Shown here piece by piece: positions 1 through 11,667 of a DNA stretch of 64,000 nt. This DNA is from Triplophysa rosa (lineage: Eukaryota > Chordata > Actinopteri > Cypriniformes > Nemacheilidae). Under the pieces are notes generated by a model. The model saw only the letters and a list, made by a program, of their open reading frames with translations. It had not been told where the DNA came from and ran no database searches. Each line of letters starts with the position of its first letter. Position 1 is the first letter of the stretch. The stretch covers positions 17,436,653 to 17,500,652 of the forward strand of contig NC_079904.1 in assembly GCF_024868665.1 (NCBI RefSeq). The letters are read 5' to 3'. A program made the translations under genes and the position numbers.

Positions 1-75
1 CCCCGGATGTCCGGGTATAAGAGGGAAGCCGGCGTGCTCATTCATTCACCTTTGGTCTGAGGAGCCTAAAGCATC
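1..75. repeat. Left inverted terminal repeat of DIRS copy 1 (inner part)
   Basis: Reverse complement of about 5000-5075, covering the stretch with GTATAAGAGGG and CATTCATTCACC. The outer part of this repeat lies outside the window. Confidence 0.8.
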
Positions 76-119
76 CTCCCCTGACCGCTGGGGTGGGCGG
101 CCAGTGTTGTGGCATGAGG

Positions 120-229
120 GACACAACGTCTCGTTCCCTCCATCAGGGAACCGAGGTTACATCCGTAACCAAGACGTTCCCTTTCTGTCGGTCTCTCGAC
201 GTTGTGTCGAACCGACAGAATGGGGTTCC
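120..229. repeat. Internal complementary region of DIRS copy 1
   Basis: The first half (120-178) is the complement of the left outer end as seen in copy 2 (36304-36362). The second half (176-229) is the complement of the right outer end (about 5150-5202). The halves meet at GTT (176-178), matching the AAC found at both outer ends. DIRS elements use this region to join their ends into a circle. Confidence 0.8.
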
Positions 230-832
230 TATGGAAAACGCCACAGCACTGAGCCGCGTCACAATCTCTGCGGAGCGACGTTGACTGGCCTGGGCGAGTC
301 AGACGAACACGCTAACGCGAAATTATGACCTTCCAGTGGAGAGGAAGGGGGACCCAGAGCTTTCCACAAAAAGTTGGGAAGCCCCCTAACGCCGGCCGTC
401 ACGGGCGGAGGCCTGATTCTCTAAATGGCGAGAAGCCGCCCGGCACCGTACGGGCCACTGGGTAAGCATTATTCCCCCCTGGGGGGAAAAAACGCTGCAG
501 AGGCCACTACCTACCGTAGGGAGGAATTAGTGGAGACACCACATGGTCTCACCATCAGGGGAGAACTCATGGGAAGAATGTGCGGACTGCAGGAGTTAAC
601 CGCAAGGTGGGAGTCCACCTGGGGAGGTCATGGGTTGCCAAGGTGGGAACCATTCATGAGGATACATCAGACGGAACAGCCCACGGAGGGGGGGTTACCA
701 CGTCTGGAGCACTAGGTCCGGTTAGAGCTATGTGGGAGATAACTCAACTGTTCCCCGGCCTAAGGGGGCAGGGCTGCTCTGCCCAGCCTGTCCCCTGGAA
801 GGGTGCTTAGTGATGGATGGAATGCCTGTTCT

Positions 833-1878
833 TTACCCGAGGGGAAAGAAGTGAGGCGGGATCGCCACTGCTCCCCCCGGAGGGGGAAGGGCTTCCGCAG
901 GCGTACGCCCTACCGGCTGCCGGTCCCACACCTTGCCAGGATGCGGGCTGACACCGGTTCCGCGCGTAGGTATTAGAACCTCACGGAGTTGTTGGGCATA
1001 GCCCAACCCGCAGCTCTGCAGATGTCTGCCAGAGAGGCGCCCTGAGCCAGTGCCCATGAGGGGTGTGCCTCACTCCCAACGGGCAGGGGCGAATTGAGAT
1101 CGGTATGCCCTAACGAGGGCATCCACGATCCAGTGCGCCAGCCTCTGTTTGGAGACAGCCCTCCTGCTGACCTCCGAAACAGACAAAGAGCTGCTCAGAG
1201 CTTCTGGGCTCTGCGTGCGGTCCAAGTAGAGGCGCCGTGCGCGTACTGGACACAACACGGATAGGTTGGGTCTTCCTCCCCGGTGGGGAGCGCCTGCAGG
1301 TTCACCACCTGGTCTCTCGGGAGAGTGGTGGGAACCTTGGGCACGTAGCCGGGGCGGGGTCTCAAGATAACGTGAGAATCCCGGCCCCGAGTTCTAGGCA
1401 ATCTGTGGACACGGAGAGTGCTTGTAGATCCCCTACCCTCTTGGAGGTGAGCGCCATGCGGAAAGCCGTCTTTATCAAGACTGAGAAAGAGCGGCAACCC
1501 CGAGAGGCTCGAAGGGGGCGGGGCCTCTTGAGGCCCGCCACCTAGGTCGCAAGAGGGTACGGAGCGCGGGTAAGGTGGTCACCCTCTCGCGCCCCTTAGG
1601 AACCTAATGACCAGGTCGTGCTGTCCCAGAGGCTACCCAGCACTTGGGTCATGATGAGCGGCCGTAGCGGCTACATACATTCCCAGTGTGGAGGGGGAGA
1701 GGTTACTCCCCCGTCTCTCTTGAGGACGGGACAGCTCGTACCCGACCGAGCAACTCCGCGGGTCTTCTCGCCGAGAAGAGCACCAGGACGAGAAGAGGCG
1801 CCACCTATGGGCGTATAGCCGCCCAGTGGCCGAAGCCCTAGCCTGAGTGACGTCCCAACCGGACCGGGGGTGGGTCAC
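833..1878 (-). pseudogene. DIRS tyrosine recombinase (broken)
   Basis: Translated minus-strand pieces resemble the fish DIRS recombinase in order. The core-binding domain is at 1878-1633 (RLYAHRWRLFSSWCSSRRED, SPSTLGMYVAA). The linker and catalytic domain are at about 1450-830 (RPGYVPKVPTT, LCPVRARRLYLDRT, SKQRLAHWIVDA, GASLADICRAAGWAMPN). The pieces lie in different frames with stops. Around 1050-1090 the segment that should carry the catalytic HxxR arginine is shortened: a His is followed almost directly by PSWAL. The segment expected to hold the nucleophile Tyr is interrupted by a stop (VRF*YLRAE). In the family this enzyme integrates circular element DNA. This copy cannot be active. Confidence 0.75.
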
Positions 1879-2027
1879 TCAGGATCTCCTCGTCCCGTCC
1901 AGACATGGAGACCAGGTTTTGCCTGGGATGCCGTAACGTGCCCCTTCCCCTGGGGAAGCTGTCCGCCAGGGGGAGCGGCCAGGGGGGAGTTGTTGTCAGA
2001 GCCTCAGCTCCGAGAACCAAGTCCTGG

Positions 2028-2616
2028 TTAGGCCGAAGGGGCGTAACTAGTACCACTTGATGCTCCTCTTCCCTGGCCTTGCACAGGCCCTGTGCAATGA
2101 GGCTCACTGGGGGGAAGCGTACTTCCGCTTGTCCCGCGGCCAGCTGTGCGCAAGGGCATCCGTGCCGAGGGTACCTCGGACAGGGAGTACCAAAGCGGAC
2201 AATGGGTGGAGTCCAGGGAGGCAACAGGACCACCTGTGCCTGGCCAAACTGCCCCAAATGAGCCGGCTGCGCGGGGAGGGAGTCGCCACTCTCCGCGAGG
2301 CGTCAACTGACGAGAGAGCGCATCGGCTGTCTGGTTCAGGACGCCTGGGATGTGTGTGGCTCGCAGGGAGCTGATCACCTGCTGACTCCAGAGGAGGAGG
2401 GAGAGTCATGTTAGCTGCTGTGAGTGAAAGAATACACCACAGCAGCTGTGCTGTCCGACCGGACCAGCACGTGCTTCCCTGCACGAGAGGTAGTAGCCTC
2501 CTCAATGCAAGTAGCACAACCAACAACTCTAGGCAGTTGAAATGCCAACGCAGGCGGGGGCCCGTCCACCGCCCCGACACTGCTTGCCCGTTGCACACGG
2601 CACCCCAACCTTGCAA
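2028..2616 (-). pseudogene. DIRS RNase H domain and downstream linker (broken)
   Basis: The minus-strand reading contains GWGAVCNGQAVSGRW, then NCLELLVVLLALRRLLPL, and in another frame SLRATHIPGVLNQTADALSR, the order typical of DIRS RNase H, which removes the RNA template during reverse transcription. Frame changes between the blocks show decay. The same segment, about equally damaged, is present in copy 2 at 36717-37150. Confidence 0.75.
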
Positions 2617-2850
2617 GGAGGCATCCCAAAGGGGACCCCTGTCCGCAAGAAGGTCATGGAGACCAGGGGGTTAGGGTGTGTCGGCAGAAAAGCGTGTGAC
2701 CATACGCCTGCTGCTGTGCCACGCTCTCCAAGGAACTTGACTCTGCAGCCAGTGTTGGAGCGGTCGTATGTGCATCGACGCCGAGGATGCCATGTATCCC
2801 AGGAGCCTCTTGTTACAGGGGGACCGCTGACTGTCTGAGCTTCAGGCAGT

Positions 2851-3640
2851 TCAACACTGATCGGGAGCGCTAATCAGTCGCGCACCTCTGGGAGGCCGAG
2901 AGGGTGCGGGCTTCCTCGTCGCGGGTCTAGCGCCCCCCAGGGGGGTGAGCGGGGCCGCTCGTGAGGACAGAGTCGAGTTCCATACCGAGAAAGAGGATGC
3001 TCTGCACCGGGGAGAGCTTGCTCTTTTCTCAGTTGACCTGTAGCCCCACCGATCTAGGTGCCGGAGAACCAGGTCCCTGTGTGTACACAACAGATCTCGA
3101 GAGTGTGCCAAAACGAGCCAGTCATCGAGATAGTTAGGACCCGCACACCTCCTTCCCACGGGGAAGGAGAGCGGCTTCCACGACCTTCGTAAAGACTCGT
3201 GGAGACAGGGACAGACCGAAGGGGAGGACCCTGTACTGATATGCTCATCCCTCGAACACGAACCATCGGAACGGCCGATGTCGAGGGAGGATCGAGACAT
3301 GAAGTACCTGTCCTTCAGGTCGACTGCCATGAACCGGTCCTGACACCTGACGGATGTCAGGATGCGCTTCTGCATGATCAACCTGAAAGGCAGCTAAGTG
3401 TAGGTGCCTGTTCAGAACACACAGACCCAAGATAGGGCGCAACCCCCCGCCTTTCTTGGGGACAATGAAGTGCAGGCTGTAAAACCCGTTGAACATCTCG
3501 GCTGGTGAGACGGGCTCGATCACTCCCTTCACCAGAAGGGTGGCGATCTCGGCCCGAAGTACGGAACATCCTAGCCCCTGACTAAGGTACATTGGATGCT
3601 GAACTTGGCGAGCGTGAGGCGACTGGATCGCGTAGCCGAG
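2851..3640 (-). pseudogene. DIRS reverse transcriptase (broken)
   Basis: Minus-strand blocks in order are LLVKGVIEPVSPAEMFNGFY and FIVPKKGGGLRPILG (3592-3400), KRILTSVRCQDRFMAVDLKD (about 3370-3300), then NYLDDWLVLAHS (about 3150-3100) holding the YLDD active-site motif. The second and third blocks share a frame but the stretch between them is read out of frame, so two compensating frameshifts are present. The FIVPKK, LKDxYF and YLDDWL signature with a following RNase H and tyrosine recombinase marks the DIRS group and not gypsy or LINE enzymes. Confidence 0.8.
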
Positions 3641-3654
3641 ACGGATAGTCTTCC

Positions 3655-4990
3655 CTAGCCAGTCTGACAGCCTGGGAAGCCAGACAGGCTCCCAGAATGA
3701 GACGGAACTAAGGTACGATCTTTTTCATCGTCCCCCCGGGGGGTGGTTCGATGGCTAGCAGTACGGATTCCTTGCCAGAGGAGGTACCCCGGGGAGAAGA
3801 TCGGCTCTGCAGTTTTTCCTGCCAGGCGACTGCGCAGCTCAACGCACTGTCTGACTGAGAGTGCTGAGGGCTGGTGTTTATACTCGACATTGCGCTTTGC
3901 CATGACGCAACGTCGAGTTTGCCGTTCACTGTCGTGCAGAGGGTGAGAGCGGCTGTGGTAACCCAGAGAGAGAGGAAACTCTCCTTTTTTTGAGAGTAAA
4001 TGGGCGCCAGCCCCCCGGAGGGGGCCAGCAGATGGAGAGACGGGGCAGGATCCGTCCCTATCCGACTTCCCAGCAATGTGGCTGGGGTCGGGCCCAATGG
4101 TAGCCTCGATCCCCCTGAGGTGTTCCCATGACGGCCGCTGCGCCGCGGCTGCTGATGGGGCGATGGTCTCCTATTCGCTGTCTCCTCCAGGGGGGGCCGC
4201 CTGAGTGGGGGGCGCCAGAGCTGGAGGGCGTTGAAGAGGACCAGGGCTGCTGGGAAGCAGACAGTGCACGGGACTCGACGGCCGAGGCGGCCGAGTTGCG
4301 GCACGGAGGACTGCTTCTTACTGACGAGAACCCTCCGGGGAGGCCGCGTGCGTGACAGAACTTTGTTTGACGTGAAACGTGCCGGGAAGGGGCGTTCCAG
4401 GTCTTACAAAGTTCCTCATGCACCTCAGGTAAACACGGCACTGGGGGCGGGCGCGGCTTGGAGCCGAGCTCAAACCCGAGGCACCATGTAGCCATCCGCG
4501 AGCGCCGGGAGAGGCAGTGCGGGCACTGCAACCCAACACTCACGGCGGCCCGGGAAAGCATGGCCAACATCTTGACATCCGCTTTTTCCTGGGCTCGACG
4601 CCCCGAGGGAGGGAGCCCGAGGAATCGTCGGAGTCGGATGGCAGTACGTCACCCTGCCCCCCCTGTGTCCCGTGGGAACACAGCCACCTGTGACGCAACG
4701 TCTGAATCGTCACCGCTCGCAGTGCGGGCAGGACGTATCCACAACGTCTGCCCCAGCGTACTGGAAGCAGGCATTGTGTCCGTCCCCCTCCTCGATGAGT
4801 GTGTTGCACCCATGAGAACAGCGGGACAAGCCACGCTGGAGAAATTTGCTATTTTAGAAAAGGAAATTTGCTCGAACACCTCAGGAACTACCGAGACGCC
4901 CAGGGGAGAGTCACTGCAGGAAGGGACCATCCGCTGTCCACGTCGTAGATTCCAGCAGAAAGAATGATCACCCAGATCGTAGAGAAGCTC
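3655..4990 (-). pseudogene. Probable DIRS gag-like ORF region (broken)
   Basis: This GC-rich stretch lies between the 5' inverted repeat and the reverse transcriptase, where DIRS elements keep a gag-like ORF. I see only Pro/Ser/Arg-rich broken frames and no motif that proves gag, so the call rests on position and on conservation with copy 2 (38100-40080). Confidence 0.45.
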
Positions 4991-4999
4991 ACCAGATGC

Positions 5000-5202
5000 G
5001 TAGGCTCTGAAGAACAAAAGGTGAATGAATGAGCACGCCGGCTTCCCTCTTATACCCGGACATCCGGGGAGGAGCCCGGCATGCAAATTTCATTCGCCAA
5101 TTTTCATTGGCCTTTTCTAAATACTCAGAAGATGATAGGTTCTCAAGACAAACCCCATTCTGTCGGTTCGACACAACATCGAGAGACCGACAGAAAGGAA
5201 AC
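5000..5202 (-). promoter_or_regulatory. Right inverted terminal repeat of DIRS copy 1 with promoter-like elements
   Basis: Read on the minus strand this repeat holds a CCAAT box (near 5100-5110), an octamer-like ATTTGCAT (5081-5088) and a TATAAG box (near 5050), in promoter order and pointing into the coding region. The same three sites recur in both repeats of copy 2. Confidence 0.55.
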
Positions 5203-5460
5203 TGTGTACGATGCAAGTCAGAGTTTTTTAATAACCGAATGGTGAACCAACAATTCGGTGTCAGTGACAGACCAGTCCAGGTGTTAAACAGCGTGACGAA
5301 TGAAGCGGATTTAAAAGAGAATGATCTATGATATTCTAGAATAAGGTACCCCCATATCTTTGGTAAAAGTCTGCCATCATTGCAAGATAATTGTCCAGTT
5401 CTTCGCGGCAATCAGGAAGGTTTGGCAGAGAATATCTCTGTAAATACCGAAGGCACCTTA
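5203..5460. other. Non-coding spacer
   Basis: AT-rich sequence between the DIRS end and a TIR element. No exon or recognisable repeat seen. Confidence 0.5.
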
Positions 5461-6148
5461 CAGTGTTGCCAACTTGGCGACTTTGTCGCTAGATTTAGCG
5501 ACTTTACAGACCCCCTTAGTGACTTGTTTTTCAAAAAGTGACTAGCGATAAATCTAGCTACTTTCTGAATAAGCCTTGGCGACTTAGCGAAACATTCTGC
5601 TTCACTTCTACTGCCCCGCGAGAGCGAGTTTTTGCCTTCCCAGTGCAGCACCGCCTATCTCTGTGTCTCTCTGTTCATTGAGCGGGAGCTGAGAAGCAGC
5701 ACATTCAGTTCAGACCGCACTGCCGTGTGAATGAGATATGCATGTACAAACAGTGTTTCCAAGACTAATCACTTATCGACCTTGTTTGAGCATTTATGAT
5801 TTAAAACGCGATGACTGTATGGACTCAAACACAGACGGAATTTAGCTGTTCAACGAAAGTAACTGCTGGTGTGTAGATTTAAATGGTCAAGTTCACTCAC
5901 CATTACATAGTTTTTGTTATCTGCCAACAGAACAGAAAAATAAGTAATTAAGAACTTATTTATTGTGCATTGGGTGTATTGTTAAATATAATACTGCGCA
6001 GGAGAGCTCAGAGAGTAGAGATATGAAGCGGACCTGAAGCGCTTAGCTTGTCAGATACGATGTGATGACGTCACTGATATGCAAATTAGTGCGTGATGTC
6101 GTCTGGCGACATTTAGCTACTTTCCATTGAAAATAGTTGGCAACACTG
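5461..6148. mobile_element. 688-bp non-autonomous DNA transposon with 14-bp TIRs
   Basis: It begins CAGTGTTGCCAACT and ends with the exact reverse complement. Subterminal GCGACTTT/TAGCGAC-like motifs recur inside both ends. There is no transposase ORF. Flanks gcacctta and catacaaa do not match as an 8-bp duplication, so the superfamily is left open. Confidence 0.7.
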
Positions 6149-7172
6149 CATACAAACTCAGGAAAGGAAAGATTGCATTGCAGCCTCTAATCAGAAGTTC
6201 TAAGAAAAACTGCCATGTCACCGCAGTCGACAATTGCCGTTCGGACGCTGGTGGAGGGATCAGTAGAGAAGCTAGGTTAATGTCCTTACATTCTACGTTG
6301 TGTGATCCTATTTGGTGAGACGCAGACAGGTTAAATTGGACAGGTTAAATTGAGAGGCGGTCGGGGCTGGTACGACGTGGATTGGAGTCTGAGCCGTAGT
6401 TGGGCTAAGGCTGGATTTGCTGTGGATGTGGAGGGAGTTGCCGAGGGATCCATAGAACCGAGCAGGTGAGGGAATGCCGGAGAGAAGACAGAAGATGTTG
6501 TGGCCGGGGCGGAGTTCCCAAATACTCTCTCGAATGGTCCTAGCCTGTTTTAGAGGCCTTTAACAGACTCTGGAATTCCGATGACTGCTTGCATGTGTTG
6601 GTTGCTATTAGCCGCTGAATCTTGTAGAGGAACGGCGACGGGATCAACGTGGAAGGCTTAGACGCTTATCTGGTCTCGCCGAAGAAGGCTTGACTGCGCG
6701 TTTCCTGCCGCTTGTTTGGGTTGAACTGGTTGATGTGAAGAAGGTGCCGGAGTATCTATAGTTGAAGCAGCGGTGTTACCCAGAGTGCTGGAAGCAAACA
6801 TAATGAGATCTTCTCTTTCCAGTCTGTTGATGACGGGAATGCCTTGCTTCTCTAACGTACTCATGATCCTCTTGGAAGGTCATTGAGCCCACATGGAATC
6901 CCGGCTCTGGATGCACTGCATGGCTACAGGAGAGAGAGGAGGTGGATCGTCTTCCGAATCAGTGTGTTTGCAACCTATGAGTGGTCTTTGCGACTTGTTT
7001 GGTGTTGCAGGCTTAACACAGGATAGCGAATTGCATGTGTGCTTCAGTATCTGCGAACGAGAGAGAAGGTAAGTGCCATCCTTTTATACCAAGTTCTGAG
7101 GGATGATAGGCTAGCTCTGAGTTAATTTAATAACGTAATGAGTATTCCTGGTAGAACTTGCGCTGAAGCTTA
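6149..7172. other. Non-coding, unassigned
   Basis: Moderate GC and probably repetitive. A 68-codon minus-strand frame at 6658-6864 has no recognisable motif. No splice-bounded exon seen. Confidence 0.4.
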
Positions 7173-7482
7173 CATTTCCCGCAGTATGTACACAAGTGCT
7201 GGAAAGAGAGACTAGAAAATAGTAATCTAATCAACGAAACTGCAGAAGCATTCTAAAACACAATTTTAAAACCAGGATGTTTCTGGAGTTGATTGCCTTT
7301 CTACTTTTTTGGTGTTTTCATAGCAGTGCTTTATTAATATTATAAATACAACTTTAAAAACTGTTTGGAGAGAAACATCCCATTTCTTTTTAATTGTGCT
7401 TTAGAATGCTTCTGCATTTTCATTGATTGGGTTAGAATAGTCTCTCTTTGCTATAGCACTTGTGTACATACTGCCGGAAATG
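7173..7482. repeat. Fold-back repeat, about 98-bp arms
   Basis: Bases 7173-7271 are complementary to 7386-7482 with scattered mismatches and small gaps (shared blocks GTACACAAGTGCT and AGAATGCTTCTGCA). About 115 bp separate the arms. It is likely a decayed palindromic MITE. Confidence 0.7.
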
Positions 7483-10088
7483 TCTTTACACAACCACTGA
7501 CTCTTCCACATTCGGAAACCCGGAAGCATGAAATAGGCCTGCGCCATATCTCTAAAATTGTTTAGACAGTACACAGTACACACACCGGCTGCTCCATGCA
7601 GCATCTGGCAGCGTCTGGACGCTGGTCAGGCAAAGTGTACAGTAATCCCTATTCATGTATGGGTGTGGCTAATCAAGTAATGAAAAAGTATAAAAACTCC
7701 ACTTTGGATACTAAGACCATCCTTCGACGCCTGGAAAAGGCTGAAGACAAGAATTGTATTTTATACTTTAATCGTACAATAAAATTACAAAAATATTAAA
7801 GAGTGTATCAGTATCTGAGGTGTTTGCATGTGGATACACAACCTACCAGTTTCATACTGTATATACATCACATATATATATATATAATACAAGATTCCCC
7901 CAGCCCACATCAATACTTCCTAATTGTGTGTCTTTACCACTTATCCATATTGCTCCCTATTGCTATATTTCTACAAAATATATCCATTTAATTGTTTTAA
8001 TTATGCAAAATGCTGTTTAAATATTCACATGCATCATTATGTAATTTTAAAATACTCAGACTCATTAAGAAACAACAACAACACAATCGCTCATTTCAAA
8101 AAGTGTTTATTATATTTTATTAAAAATAGAAAACAAGATTCATATTCAAAGATTCAGATATTGACTACTTAGTGCCTTACTACTTTTGTGAGCTGTAATT
8201 AATATGTATTGTCACAAATAACAAAACTCAGACAGTAATAAACAGTACAGCCATTTAAGAGCATAAGAAATAGCCAAAGGTGCTTTGGATGTAACATCAC
8301 ACCCTGAATGGTCTTGCATCAAAGGTTTAAAACCCCGAGAAGTCCCTGTGGCCACATTAAGACCTAACACCAGGGTTTTAGGATGTGGCTGCAAAGATGG
8401 ATTGAGGCAATGATAGATGAATGAATGGATGGAAATATCCCTTTCTTCCACCATGACTATGATAGAATGATGAAGTTCTGACCCTCAAGGAAGCAGTTAA
8501 CACCCGTGTCTCCAGTCACCATGGTGTCACAGCGGGAGCGGGTAGCCATGGCAACACAGTGGAAACATGCCTTCGGATTGCGCTCCGCATCAGCGGGCAC
8601 CATTAATTACAGGACCGGCGAGAGTCGTTACAAATATGTAAATACAGTAACCATCATTCTGCGCTGAATATTAATGTGCGTGTAGGATGCAGCGGTAAAG
8701 AGAGGCTTGTGTAAAGATGTAGATTTAATGTTCACCCCCCTCAAGAACCTGTACCTGCAAGGGTCTCCTCTTCCTAATAGCTACCGGGGGTCCATTCACC
8801 CCCTCACTCACACACACACACATGATCTGATGATCAATACATAATGATTAATCTTGGGGGTTGTTTTGACCTGCCTCTAATTCATCTCTGACAGACAGCG
8901 AGTGTAATGAGAGTCTGGATATAGAATCCACCGTATGTCCTACCAGACACCCCCTCCCCACGGCTACCTTAACCAACTGCCCCACTTTCCGAAACTGTGT
9001 GCTGGAATCGAGGTGTACATGTACACACACAAAAAAGGGGGATGACATCACATTGATATAAACCAAAATAGAAAGAAAAATAAACTGAGGCAGCAACTGA
9101 CCTCATTTCAAAGTCTAAAGTATCTCCCCTGTATACAGTCAAACATCGCAGAACGAGAATAAATCAGGATTATGTTTCCAGTAGTGATGTCTCTTTGCTT
9201 TTAGAAATTCATTTTTTGTGATCAGTTAACTGACTGTGTCATGACTGACATTTAAACAAAATCGTATTCAAAATACGACTGGAACATCATCAATGGAATT
9301 ATCATCAAAAGCTTCATATTTCAAAAAGAAAATACACAACGATTGTTTTCTTTTTCCCCCCCAAAATCCACAGTTTGGACAAACATAGGTTCACCCCCAA
9401 ACTCATGCCATGGTTAATCTAGAAGGTAACTCAAGCAAACAAAGCAAAATTTAAACAGTTTGAGGAAATCAATCTTATAGCTGCAATTAGTATTGTTTGT
9501 TGTTGTTATTAAAAATTAACACACATTAGTCCAGAACGTAAAAGATCAGCGTATTGCTGAATGAAGCCCTTAAGCTTTAAAGATGTTACCTGTGTATTTT
9601 TTATTTATAAGCAAAATCACATTTACAAGGGAATTACAAACGTAAAGGAACAGCATAAAAGCCACAAGAGAGGCTTTTATGTCCCATTAGCTTTCATGTC
9701 TCCCTCCCTCTGCTGCTTCTTTTCTGCTCTGTCTCAGAATTGCTCTGTCTGATCGGCTGACCTTTACGTGCCTCTTGAGTTTCAAAAGGTTTGACTTAAA
9801 TTCTACGAGCTGCCATCATGGAACTGTTCAAACAGACATTGACACAGATGTGCGCATACAGAAAACTGAACTAGTGTTAAGAATGAATGAGGAGGGAAGA
9901 AAAATGACAGAAAGTGCATGAGCCCCCACCAGTGCATGAGCTCACTACTGATAATTTCATGGACAACATTTTTTTAATTAACAATACTGAAGACGTCACG
10001 CTAATGATTAAAAGATGATTGTGAAGGATTATTTTATTTAAAACACAGCTTGAACACTGCAAGATGTCCAATGCAATAATAATGTTTT
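7483..10088. other. Non-coding stretch with one repeat-poor, motif-rich patch
   Basis: AT-rich with a short TA run near 7869-7887. The patch 8490-8720 has higher GC, an RFX-type X-box, ATTAATTA and an octamer-like ATGTAAAT. No exon is supported. Confidence 0.45.
8542..8555. promoter_or_regulatory. X-box (RFX-type) motif
   Basis: GTAGCCATGGCAAC fits the RFX consensus GTNRCC-N2-RGYAAC in both halves. It is motif evidence only. Confidence 0.35.
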
Positions 10089-10119
<31 letters not shown>

Positions 10120-10202
10120 GTGCGTGTGTGTGTGCGTGCGTGCGTGCGTGCGTGCTTGCGTGCTTGCGTGCATGCGTGTGCGTGCATGTGCGTGCATGTG
10201 TG
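10089..10202. repeat. GT/GC-rich microsatellite
   Basis: A (TG)n run grades into TGCG and TGCATG variants. Long Cys/Val or Thr/His frames here are artefacts of the repeat. Confidence 0.9.
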
Positions 10203-10654
10203 AAAGAAAAACAATATAGTAACAATTGTCCACTCATAGTATTTGAACTGAATACTGGCAAACATTTCTTGAAATGCTTTAAAATTGGGTTAGATCAAAC
10301 ATTTTGACATTTTGCACATCATAACGTAATTTTCATAGATTAAATTTAGATGTCATTTCAGTCTGAATAAATTTTGGCTAAATCTGACTGCTCCACTGAG
10401 AAAGACTTCAGTCTTTGAAACAATGAGACAAATGAGAATTCAGTGTGTTGTGTCAGCTCAGACACTCTGGTGCGCTTCTTACAGAAGTATACCATCTTCA
10501 AAGGAAGCAGGGCTTTCTCTGTGTATATATGACTGTGTGTGATGATCCACTCATCAGTAAAACGAGGGCAGGTCTGTGATTTTCTGCAAAAACTGTTGTT
10601 ATGCTATTCAGCTACATAAACAAATGAGAGCAAAGTGTTATAGAAAATGTGTGG

Positions 10655-11497
10655 CATAGTGTCATGAATGAAGCACAGAGACGGCCCAGATGCGGTGAAC
10701 CAAACTTTATTGACGGCACAACAGACAAGGAATAACAACCCAACCGCGAGCGTTTCAGCCCGCGGTGGTAAGATGTGGTACAGTTCGTGAATGCTGCAGT
10801 AGCGGCCCTGCCGCGAGAGTGTCAGCTCGAGGTGGTGAGAAGAGAAGATCCCGGAAGGAGTCGGGCACGGTGGCCAGGACCAAGGATAGGAACCCAGCGG
10901 TGACGAGTTGGTGTGAGAGCAGGGCTTTCTCACCCAGCCCGGGTGCCGTGAAGAAGATCCGGAAATAAATCCTGGTGCGACTCTGGATATACAATTCTCC
11001 GGGAAACCACTGGCAGACGACGGCCGTAGCTGCACTGGACGCCCACGGGAGCTAACGGACGACAAGGAGGTACCGAGGCAACAGACAAGGTGAGCAGACA
11101 ATAGAACAAGACAATGACTGTGACTATGACAAGGATTTAGAATTTCATCAGACGTGCCGCGGCAACATCTGGGTCAGTCTGAACAGGTTACGAAAACAAC
11201 GGTCAGACAACAGACGAGAGACACAAAGGGAATATATGGGAAAACATAACGAGAAGTAATAACAGACAGGTGTGGGGCAATTACCGGGAACAAAAGCTAA
11301 ATGAGAAATGAGACAGCAGGCGTGTGAGTGTGGAGTGGAAATTCACCAGTGCGGGGAAGTCTAAGGAGACACGGGGCGGGGAGAGACACGCAGACACCGA
11401 GCACAGGATCAGCCACCGGCTATCCACATGCTCGACAAACCACAAAACAACCCATGTGCAAAAAATACCTAGACCAGACCAAGAACATAACACATAG
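10655..11497 (-). mobile_element. Solo LTR, 833 bp, with 5-bp target duplication
   Basis: Bases 10660-11492 run from TGTCATGAATG to AACATAACA (TG...CA) and are flanked on both sides by catag (10655-10659 and 11493-11497). On the minus strand an AATAAA lies about 40 bp before the end, as in LTRs. No internal retroviral sequence remains, so LTR-LTR recombination is inferred. Confidence 0.75.
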
Positions 11498-11667
11498 TCT
11501 CTTTATCTGGGAACTACTTTGCAACAGACAAATTTGTTGCAATGTATTTCTTACAGTGGTTTAACCAATTCCGGTCGTAATGTTTTTTCTTCTTTCATCT
11601 TTATGATTAATATCTAAGAAGATTAGGATCAGTCATTCTCTGGCCAAAACTGTAAGGGCATGTGTGT

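Larger units (their letters stand above)
1..5202 (-). mobile_element. DIRS-like tyrosine-recombinase retrotransposon, copy 1 (decayed, 3' end cut by window)
   Basis: The minus strand carries in order a gag-like region, a DIRS-type reverse transcriptase, RNase H and tyrosine recombinase, flanked by inverted rather than direct terminal repeats, which is the DIRS hallmark. Bases 1-75 are the reverse complement of about 5000-5075. The right (5') end is placed at 5202 by comparison with the internal complementary region and with the second copy at 36304-40291. The left end lies before base 1. All domains are broken by frameshifts and stops, so this copy is dead. DIRS elements replicate by reverse transcription and integrate a circular DNA with a tyrosine recombinase, leaving no target duplication; none is expected or seen. 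Confidence 0.85.

Noticed and set aside
5453..6156. 8-bp target duplication for the CAGTGTTGCC element, which would make it hAT
   Set aside because: The flanking octamers gcacctta and catacaaa do not match.
6658..6864. Minus-strand 68-codon frame as a gene
   Set aside because: Short, low-complexity Pro/Gln stretches, no motif, no exon borders.
10092..10307. Cys/Val-rich and Thr/His-rich frames in GT repeats (also 46227-46562 and 61305-61784)
   Set aside because: They are translations of simple dinucleotide repeats and have no gene context.
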